In this document: piece by piece, positions 24,667 to 31,232 of the stretch
How the letters are laid out: each line of letters opens with the position of its first letter
Numbering within the stretch: the stretch's first letter is position 1
NCBI RefSeq assembly: GCF_016103465.1
Contig: NZ_JAEEAP010000038.1
Location: 1 to 36,576, forward strand
Direction of reading: 5' to 3'
DNA: 36,576 nt
DNA from: Streptomyces sabulosicollis
GTDB lineage: Bacteria > Actinomycetota > Actinomycetes > Streptomycetales > Streptomycetaceae
Notes under the pieces: generated by a model
Database searches by the model: none
Told to the model about the DNA's origin: nothing
Seen by the model: the letters and a program-made list of their open reading frames with translations, nothing else
Made by a program: the position numbers and the translations under genes

Positions 24667-27420
24667 ATGCAGCTCAACGGGCTCCCGTTCCCCGGCCGCG
24701 AACGAGAGCAGGCCATGCTCGCCCAGACCGTCGCCGATCTCGGCCGGGGCCGTTCCTCGGTGGTGACACTGATCGGCAGGCCCGGTTACGGACAGAGCCG
24801 CCTGCTGAACCTCGCCGCCCGGCTGGCCGAGAACCAGGGATTCCGCGTGCTGCGCGCCAAGGCGACCCCCGGCGAGCGCGATGTGCGCTACGGCGTGGTG
24901 GGGCAGTTACTGGCCCTGATGGACGGACTCACCGACGGCTCGATGAAGGCCCTGACCGGGCAGGGGCCCGAAAGCCGCTTACCGGGCCTGACCGAGTTGC
25001 TGCGGACCGCCCGTGAGCGGCCCACGCTGCTGGTCGTCGACGATGTGGAATGGCTGGACCCGGCCTCGCTGCGCTGGTTCGGGGCGCTCATCCGGCGGTT
25101 GCCCGACGCCCGGATCGTCCTGCTGGTGAGCGGCACCGGGCGGCTCCGCCCCGGTGCGTGCCCCCTGTCCACCGCGCCGCAGCAGGTGATCACTCTCGAA
25201 TTCGAACTGGCCCCGCTCGCCCCGCGCGACGTGGCCGCCACGGTGGCGCTGATCTGCGGCCGCCCCGGCGACAACGCCTTCATCTCCGCGGCCCTGGAGG
25301 CGAGCGCGGGCAACCCCGAGGTGCTCTCCGAGGCACTGCGCCGCTTCACCAGGCGCGGCTATCCGCCGGTGGCCGGGCGGGTGCCGGAACTGTCCACCAT
25401 CACCGAAACCGTCGGCGGTGAACACGCCGTCCGCGTGCTGGGAGGGCTGTCCGACACGGCCGTCGCGGTCATCCGCGCGCTCGCCGTCTGTGGCGACCTG
25501 CTGGACGCGCCCCTGCTGTACGCGCTCGCGGGCCCGCGCGCCGCGAGCGAGCCCGGACTGCCCGAGGTGCTCCAGGAGAGCGGGCTCGCCATCGCCTCCG
25601 GGGCCGGGCTCCGGCTGAGCCGGCCCGAGGCGCGCAGCTGGATCCTCGCCGAGATGCCCGGCGACGAGCGGGCCGAACTGCACGCCCGCGCCGCCGAGCT
25701 GGCCTACCGGGCGGCCGTGGCCGACGAGGACATCGCCCGGCTGCTGCTCGCCGCCCGCCCGGTCGACGAGCCCTGGGTGATCCCCGTGCTGCGCCGCACC
25801 TGTGCCGCGGCGCTCCGCGCCGGCCGGACCGCCCAGGCGATCGCCTGTCTGTCGCGGGCGCTGGAGGAGCCGCTGGACCCGGCGCAGCGCGCCCAACTCG
25901 GCCTCGAACTCGCCGCCATCGAAGTGCTCGCCGCCCCCGAGGCCGCGGGCCGCCGGCTGGCGGGGATCATCCGCACCGGTGACGGCGGGCCCGGCCGGAT
26001 CCGGGTGCGCGCCGCCGATCTCGGGCTCTCCCGCGGCGACGACAAGGCGCTGCGCCGCGCGGTCGCCGAGGTGCTGCCCTCGACCGACGGCGAGGAACGG
26101 AGGGCGCTCGCGGGGCTGTTCTGGCTCACCGAGTCCGACGGGCAGGACACCGATCTGGTCCCGGACGGGATCCCGCCGCTGCCCGACGATCCCACCTGCC
26201 CGGCGCAGGCCGCGGCGCGCGCCTGGCGACTGGCCCTGCGCGGTGCGGACCTGCCCACCGCCCGGGCGCTGGCCCATCGGGTCTTCACCCTGGACGGCGG
26301 CGCGGGCGCCCTGATCCTGCCCCGGCTCACCGCCGCCCGGACCCTGCTGCTGACCGACGACCTGGACGAGGCCGAGGTCCGGCTGGACGTCCTCCACACC
26401 GACCTGCGCCGACGGCACGCCCGAGCTGCCGCCGCCCAGGCCCTGGCCGTCCGCGGCGAGCTGAACCTGCGGCGCGGCCGGCTCGACATGGCCGAACGGG
26501 ACGTGGCCGCCGCCGAGCGGTCGCTGCCCCGCTCCCTCTGGCACCGGTACACCGTCCCGTATCTGCTCGCCGTCCGGATCCTCATCGCCCTGGAGAACGG
26601 CGACGTCGGCCAGGCCGGTGTACTCGCGGCCGCCAACGCCCCGGCCGAGTCGCGCGAGGGCGCCTCCTGGGGCTACCTGCTCTTCGCCAGGGCGCTGGTG
26701 GCCGTCAAGGACCACCGGCTGCCCGATGCGGTGGAGCTCTTCCGGGCCACCGGCAGGTGGCAGTTGGGCCGCGGGCGGATCAACCCCGCCCTGATGCCGT
26801 GGCGTTCGATGGCCGCCCGGGTCCACGACGCCCTCGGCGACCACGAGGAGGCACGGCGGCTCGCCGACGAGGAGCTCGCGCTGGCCCGGATGTGGGGCGC
26901 CCCCAACACGCTCGGCTGGGCTCAGCTGGGCGCCGGACGGGTGGCCCGCGAGGGGCGGGTCGAGCGGCTCCGCGAGGCGGTGGCCACCCTGCGCGGCACC
27001 CCGGCCCGGCTCGCCTACGCGGGCGCCCTGATGGAGCTGGCCACGGCCGAACTCGACGCGGGGGACCCGCGCGCCGCGGCACCCCTGGTGGCCGAGCTGT
27101 TCACCTTCGTCATCGCCCACCGGCCCTCCAGCAAGCTGGTCGCGAAGGTGCGCGAGCTGTCCGAGCGGACGGGGCCGTCCGCCGTGCGCGGACGGGTCCC
27201 GCACCCGGCGTGGGCGACGCTGACCGAACCCGAACAGCGCACCGCGGCCCTCGTCGGACTCGGCCATGGCAACCGGGAGATAGCCGAAACCCTCTCCGTA
27301 AGCAGACGCACCGTGGAGCTGAGGCTCAGCGGTGCGTACCGGAAGCTGGGGATCGGTGGTCGCGCGGAGCTCATCGCGTTGTTACGGGCGGCGCAGGGAG
27401 GCGGAATCGATGTTGCTTGA
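24667..27420 (+). CDS. LAL-family LuxR regulator 2 with altered Walker A
   Basis: Regulator of 917 residues with the LAL layout: N-terminal ATPase, long helical middle, and C-terminal helix-turn-helix (LTEPEQRTAALVGLGHGNRE and RRTVELRLSGAYRKLGI). Walker A reads GRPGYGQS (residues 37-44), with Gln43 in place of the invariant Lys. Walker B (LLVVDDVEWLD) is intact. ATP hydrolysis is therefore doubtful, although ligand or nucleotide sensing may remain. Three TTA codons occur, at codons 81, 105 and 906, pointing to bldA dependence. The ATG has no ribosome site. The gene overlaps LAL3 by 11 bases, so those two are coupled. Same family as the polyene-cluster LAL regulators. Confidence 0.88.
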   Translation: MQLNGLPFPGREREQAMLAQTVADLGRGRSSVVTLIGRPGYGQSRLLNLAARLAENQGFRVLRAKATPGERDVRYGVVGQLLALMDGLTDGSMKALTGQGPESRLPGLTELLRTARERPTLLVVDDVEWLDPASLRWFGALIRRLPDARIVLLVSGTGRLRPGACPLSTAPQQVITLEFELAPLAPRDVAATVALICGRPGDNAFISAALEASAGNPEVLSEALRRFTRRGYPPVAGRVPELSTITETVGGEHAVRVLGGLSDTAVAVIRALAVCGDLLDAPLLYALAGPRAASEPGLPEVLQESGLAIASGAGLRLSRPEARSWILAEMPGDERAELHARAAELAYRAAVADEDIARLLLAARPVDEPWVIPVLRRTCAAALRAGRTAQAIACLSRALEEPLDPAQRAQLGLELAAIEVLAAPEAAGRRLAGIIRTGDGGPGRIRVRAADLGLSRGDDKALRRAVAEVLPSTDGEERRALAGLFWLTESDGQDTDLVPDGIPPLPDDPTCPAQAAARAWRLALRGADLPTARALAHRVFTLDGGAGALILPRLTAARTLLLTDDLDEAEVRLDVLHTDLRRRHARAAAAQALAVRGELNLRRGRLDMAERDVAAAERSLPRSLWHRYTVPYLLAVRILIALENGDVGQAGVLAAANAPAESREGASWGYLLFARALVAVKDHRLPDAVELFRATGRWQLGRGRINPALMPWRSMAARVHDALGDHEEARRLADEELALARMWGAPNTLGWAQLGAGRVAREGRVERLREAVATLRGTPARLAYAGALMELATAELDAGDPRAAAPLVAELFTFVIAHRPSSKLVAKVRELSERTGPSAVRGRVPHPAWATLTEPEQRTAALVGLGHGNREIAETLSVSRRTVELRLSGAYRKLGIGGRAELIALLRAAQGGGIDVA

Positions 27421-30217
27421 ACGGGAGGCCGAACTGGCGCAGGTCGCGGAGGCCCTGCGGGCCGCGGCGGCGGGCGACTCGTCACTGCTGTTGCTCACCG
27501 GCCCCCTGGGTACCGGCCGGACCGCGCTGCTCCAGCAGCTGCCCATGCTCGCCGAGGGCGAGAAGATCAGCGTCCTGCGCGCCAACGCCGCGCCGATGGA
27601 GCAGGATTTCGACTTCGGCGTGGTCCGCCAGCTCTTCGACAGCCTGCTCACCGGCGCCCCGGAAGAGCTCCGCGGGCGCCGCATCGAGTCAGAGGTCGAC
27701 CTCTGCCGTACGGTCTTCTCCGACGACGCCCCGCCGCGCGACGAGAACGGTGCCGTCACCATCCCCGAGCAGGCGCTGTACGGTCTGCGCTCGGTGCTCG
27801 CCACCGCCGGTGCCGAGCGCCCGCTGCTCATCCTCGTGGACGACCTGCAGTGGGTCGACACCCCCTCGCTGCGCTGGCTCGCCTTCCTCGTCAAGCGGCT
27901 GCACGGGCTGCGCGCCGTGGTCGTCTGCGCGCTGCGGGACGGCTACCGGCGGCCCGGGGACCCACTGCTGCGGGAGATCGTCGAGGCGGCGCGCCGGGTG
28001 CTGCGCCCCGCGCCGCTGTCGCTGGGCGCCACCAAGGAAGTGATTTTCGAGCAGTTCGGCGTGCCGGGCGACGAGGAGTTCGCCCGCGCCTGCCACGAGA
28101 GCTCCGCTGGGAACCCGCTGTTCCTTAAGTCGGTGCTGGCGGACCTGGCCGTGCGCGGCCACCGGCCCACCGCCGAGCACGTCAAGACGGTCCGCTCGCT
28201 GCGCCCCGCCCAGCTGCGCGAACGCCTGGCCAGTTCGCTGCGCGCCCAGCCCCGGCCCCCGCGCGACCTGGCCGCGGCCATCGCGGTCCTCGGCGACCAG
28301 GCGGAACCGGAGCTGCTGGGCCGGCTGGCCGGGCTGGACCCGATCGGTTTCCCGGCCGCGCTGCGCGACCTCCACCAGTTGGGGCTGCTCGCCGCCGAGC
28401 GGGAGCCGCGCTTCCTCCACCGGGTGGTGCAGGACGCCGTCGAGTCCTCGATGACCGTGGCCGAACGGGAGCGGCTGCACGACGCCGCGGCGGCCCTGCT
28501 CTACCACGACGGACGCCCCGCCGAACTCGTGGCCGCCCAGCTCATGGCCGTCACCAGCTCCGACCACCCCTGGGCGGTGGAGGTGCTGCGGGCCGCGGCG
28601 GACACCGCGCTGCGCCGCGGAGCGCCCCGCACCGCCGCCCGCTATCTGCGCCGCGCCCTCCTGGACGGCTCGCTGACCGGGGAGGGACGGGCCCGGCTGC
28701 TGATCGATCTGGCCACCGCCGAGCGCGGCTTCGACCCGGCCGCCTGCGAACGCCACATCTCCCAGGCGATCCCCCTGCTGACCACGGCCAGGCTCCGGGC
28801 CGCCGCGGCCCTGCGGATCTCGCCCACCATCGTGGGCCTCGGCCCCCCGTCGGTCATCGATCTGCTGCACCAGGTCGCCGAGGACCTGGGCCCCGCGACC
28901 TCGCTGGAGGGCACGGCGCGCGATGTGGCGCTGCGGCTCGAGGCGCGGCTGCGGCACGCCGGGCACGAGGACCCGGCGGAGCTGGCCGCCGCGGTCGAGC
29001 GGCTGTCCGCGCTGGGGGAGGACCCGGCGCTGATCACCTCCGCCGAGCGCGAGCTGACGGCGGTGCTGCTCAACGCGGCGGTGCTCACCGCCCGATGGCC
29101 CGCGGCCGAGGTCTCCCGGCTGGCCAACCGCATTCTGGAGCGCGAACCGGCCACCTCCGACCAGGTCCACACCCCGCTGCCGCTGGTGGTGATCGGGCTG
29201 GTGGCGGCCGATTCGGTACGGGGGATCACCTCCTGGCTGGCGATGGAGCAGCAGACGCGGCGGCAGGGCGGCACGGTCGTGGACGCGCTCGTCAACGTCC
29301 AGCAGGCCATGGTGCTCGGCGCCCGCGGGCGGGTCGCCCAGGCACGTGAGTACGGTGAGCGCGCGGTGCGGCTGGCCGAGGTGCACTGGCAGGAGGCCGG
29401 GGTCGTGTCCACCCTCGCCCTCACCCGGGTCGCCCTGGACCTCCAGGACTCCGCGCTGATCGAGCGGATCCTGGACGGCCCCGGGCGGCGCCGCTCCTCC
29501 AGCCTGGCCCTGACCGCGGCGCTGCAGTTCGTCAAGGCGGCGCAGGACGCCGAGCACGGCCGCTGGACCAGCGCCCTGGAAACCCTCCTGGCGTGCGGCC
29601 GGCAACTGGAGGCGTCGGGCTGGCGCAACCCCGTGCTCTTCGCCTGGCGGCCCTGGGCGGCCGACCTCCACCGGCGGGTCGGCGACCCCTGCGCGGCCGC
29701 GGCACTGGCCGAGGAGGAACTGCTGCGGGCGACGGAATGGGGCGCCCCCGTGGCGCTCGGCCGCGCGCTGCGGGTGAAGGCCCGGCTGAGCGAGGGCGAC
29801 CAGGGGGTACGGCTGCTGCGCGAATCGGTCGATGTGCTGCGTGCCTCGGCCAATGAACTGGAACTCGCCCGCACGCTCCTGTCGCTGGGCAAACGGCTGC
29901 GACCGGGCACCGAGGCGACGTCGGTGCTCCGCGAGGCCGCGGCCCTGGCCTCGGCGTGCGGGGTGCCACGGCTGGTCGAGCGGATCCGCGCGGCGGACGG
30001 CAGCGGTGCGGCGGCCGCCCAGCCGGAGGCGACCCTCACCCGCACCGAACGCACCGTGGCCTCCCTCGTCGGACGCGGGCTGACCAACCAGGAGGTGGCC
30101 GCCGAGCTGGGGGTGAGCTCCCGCGCCATCGAGAAGCATCTGACGAGTTCCTATCGCAAGCTGGGCGTCTCCGGGCGGCGCGAGCTCATCGAGCTGCTGC
30201 CGCGCATGGATTCGTGA
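27410..30217 (+). CDS. LAL-family LuxR regulator 3 with altered Walker A
   Basis: Regulator of 935 residues. The N-terminal ATPase has Walker A GPLGTGRT (residues 31-38), with Arg37 replacing the invariant Lys through codon CGG. Walker B is LLILVDDLQWVD. A helical middle region leads to the LuxR helix-turn-helix LTRTERTVASLVGRGLTNQE and SRAIEKHLTSSYRKLGVSGR. The start ATG lies inside the end of LAL2 (11-base overlap) with GGGAGG upstream; the longer frame entering LAL2 is not needed. No in-frame TTA codon was seen, but coupling to LAL2 would make it indirectly bldA-dependent. A set of overlapping inverted repeats follows the stop. Confidence 0.88.
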   Translation: MLLEREAELAQVAEALRAAAAGDSSLLLLTGPLGTGRTALLQQLPMLAEGEKISVLRANAAPMEQDFDFGVVRQLFDSLLTGAPEELRGRRIESEVDLCRTVFSDDAPPRDENGAVTIPEQALYGLRSVLATAGAERPLLILVDDLQWVDTPSLRWLAFLVKRLHGLRAVVVCALRDGYRRPGDPLLREIVEAARRVLRPAPLSLGATKEVIFEQFGVPGDEEFARACHESSAGNPLFLKSVLADLAVRGHRPTAEHVKTVRSLRPAQLRERLASSLRAQPRPPRDLAAAIAVLGDQAEPELLGRLAGLDPIGFPAALRDLHQLGLLAAEREPRFLHRVVQDAVESSMTVAERERLHDAAAALLYHDGRPAELVAAQLMAVTSSDHPWAVEVLRAAADTALRRGAPRTAARYLRRALLDGSLTGEGRARLLIDLATAERGFDPAACERHISQAIPLLTTARLRAAAALRISPTIVGLGPPSVIDLLHQVAEDLGPATSLEGTARDVALRLEARLRHAGHEDPAELAAAVERLSALGEDPALITSAERELTAVLLNAAVLTARWPAAEVSRLANRILEREPATSDQVHTPLPLVVIGLVAADSVRGITSWLAMEQQTRRQGGTVVDALVNVQQAMVLGARGRVAQAREYGERAVRLAEVHWQEAGVVSTLALTRVALDLQDSALIERILDGPGRRRSSSLALTAALQFVKAAQDAEHGRWTSALETLLACGRQLEASGWRNPVLFAWRPWAADLHRRVGDPCAAAALAEEELLRATEWGAPVALGRALRVKARLSEGDQGVRLLRESVDVLRASANELELARTLLSLGKRLRPGTEATSVLREAAALASACGVPRLVERIRAADGSGAAAAQPEATLTRTERTVASLVGRGLTNQEVAAELGVSSRAIEKHLTSSYRKLGVSGRRELIELLPRMDS

Positions 30218-30277
30218 ACGGAGCGTTAACGGCGATAATTGGTCGCTGTTTGACGAGGATTCGTGAACCGACCGTAC

Positions 30278-30327
30278 CGCCCCACCGAAGGGGTGGGGTG
30301 CGGACCGAACCTTCGGGGCACCCCACC
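30278..30327 (+). terminator. Overlapping hairpins after LAL3 (terminator or attenuator)
   Basis: Two helices share one strand. Stem A pairs 30278-30286 with 30292-30300. Stem B pairs GGTGGGGTGC at 30292-30301 with 30318-30327, ten perfect base pairs. In addition CCGAAGG at 30285-30291 can pair with CCTTCGG at 30310-30316, which together with stem B would be a pseudoknot. It lies 60 bases after LAL3 and before the PAS-LuxR promoter. Confidence 0.55.
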
Positions 30328-30358
30328 ACGGGATTGGGTGGCGACACCCCTGTTGACG

Positions 30359-30388
30359 TTGACTTCCGTGCCCGCAGATCCCTAGTCT
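30359..30388 (+). promoter_or_regulatory. Candidate promoter of the PAS-LuxR gene with a PimM-type half site
   Basis: TTGACT at 30359-30364 and TAGTCT at 30383-30388 are separated by 18 bases; an extra TTGACG lies six bases further upstream. ATCCCTAG at 30378-30385 matches one half of the PAS-LuxR binding consensus as I recall it (CTVGGGAWWTCCCBAG) and overlaps the -10 box. The other half site is poor. The transcribed leader would be about 75 bases and unusually AT-rich. Confidence 0.45.
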
Positions 30389-30414
30389 CAATTCTGAAAT
30401 GAACATTTGGAATT

Positions 30415-30428
30415 GAATATCGATATTC
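30415..30428. promoter_or_regulatory. AT-rich 14-bp palindrome in the PAS-LuxR leader
   Basis: GAATATCGATATTC is a perfect palindrome within an AT-rich leader (30388-30450) that contrasts strongly with the high-GC surroundings. It lies 40 bases before the TTG start. It could be an operator or form a weak hairpin in the mRNA; no known binding protein can be named. Confidence 0.45.
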
Positions 30429-30467
30429 GATTCCGAATACTGAGAATTAGGAAGGGATGGCAGTCCC

Positions 30468-31154
30468 TTGGCATTGCCTTTACTAGCGGATTCGGCTCGG
30501 CCAACCCCCCACGAGCTTGGACACGAGCAGACCGAGTACACGGATCTATTGCGCCAGTTCGATCAGCCAGGGGCGTGTGTCGTCTGTCTCGACCCGTCGC
30601 TCATCGTCCAGCAGGCGAACCGGGAATTCTTCCGGCAGTTCGACGATGCCACCTCGGACGTGTGCGGCCGCGATTTCTGTGACCTTGTCCACCCCAGCGT
30701 CCGGCAGGCGCTGAAGCGGCAGTTCACCCGGCTCATCGACGGCTCCCGCCACCGGTTCACCACCCATGTGGTGGCCATCGGTGCCGAGGGGGCCGCCTTC
30801 ACCAGCGGGCTCACGGCGGTGGCGGTGCGCGAGGGCACCGCGCATGTGGCCTCGATCCTGGTGGTCATGCGTCCCACGGCGGGTGGCCAGGAGGTGGACA
30901 TGGTCACCAACCGTAAGAAGCTCCTCACCGAGACCGAGGCGCGCATCCTGGAGGGCATCGCCGCCGGGCTCTCCACCATCCCGCTGGCCTCCCGGCTCTA
31001 CCTCAGCCGGCAGGGCGTCGAGTACCACGTGACGCGGCTGCTGCGGAAGCTGCGGGTGCCCAACCGCGCGGCCCTCGTCTCCCGCGCCTACTCCATCGGC
31101 GTACTCAACGTCGGCTGCTGGCCGCCAAAGGTCGTCGACGACTTCGTCAAATGA
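30468..31154 (+). CDS. PAS-LuxR transcriptional regulator (PimM/NysRIV-type)
   Basis: Regulator of 228 residues with an N-terminal PAS sensor (about 30-135: ACVVCLDPSLIVQQANREFF, CGRDFCDLVHPSVRQ) and a C-terminal LuxR helix-turn-helix (LLTETEARILEGIAAGLSTI, YLSRQGVEYHVTRLLRKLRV). This two-domain form and its sequence closely recall the polyene activators PimM, NysRIV, AmphRIV and FscRI. No in-frame ATG or GTG precedes the PAS domain. The first start is TTG at 30468, with GGAAGG 12 bases upstream; the ATG at 30457 is out of frame and closes at once. Codon 5 is TTA, implying bldA control. It follows three LAL genes on the same strand, from its own candidate promoter. Confidence 0.87.
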   Translation: MALPLLADSARPTPHELGHEQTEYTDLLRQFDQPGACVVCLDPSLIVQQANREFFRQFDDATSDVCGRDFCDLVHPSVRQALKRQFTRLIDGSRHRFTTHVVAIGAEGAAFTSGLTAVAVREGTAHVASILVVMRPTAGGQEVDMVTNRKKLLTETEARILEGIAAGLSTIPLASRLYLSRQGVEYHVTRLLRKLRVPNRAALVSRAYSIGVLNVGCWPPKVVDDFVK

Positions 31155-31178
31155 CCCGCCCGCCACGGAGGACCACGA

Positions 31179-31225
31179 ACGCGCCACGGCCGGCCCGGAT
31201 CGGATCCGGGCCGGCCGTGGCGCGT
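31179..31225. terminator. Perfect 23-bp inverted repeat, bidirectional terminator
   Basis: Bases 31179-31201 and 31203-31225 are exact reverse complements around a single central base, so a very stable hairpin can form on either strand. It stands between the stop of the PAS-LuxR gene and the stop of the convergent PucR gene, 7 bases before the latter. It marks the end of the regulatory cassette. Confidence 0.85.
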
Positions 31226-31232
31226 CGCCGGG

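Noticed and set aside
24979-27267. 762-codon open frame antisense to LAL2
   Set aside because: Same reason: antisense shadow of a recognised gene with low-complexity Gly/Arg/Gln translation.
30457-30486. ATG 30457 as start of the PAS-LuxR gene
   Set aside because: It is out of frame with the PAS domain and reaches a stop within ten codons; the purine-rich ribosome site is too close to it.
27689-30541. 950-codon open frame antisense to LAL3
   Set aside because: It is the mirror of a well-supported gene; GC-rich third positions leave the antisense strand open. Its translation has no domain.
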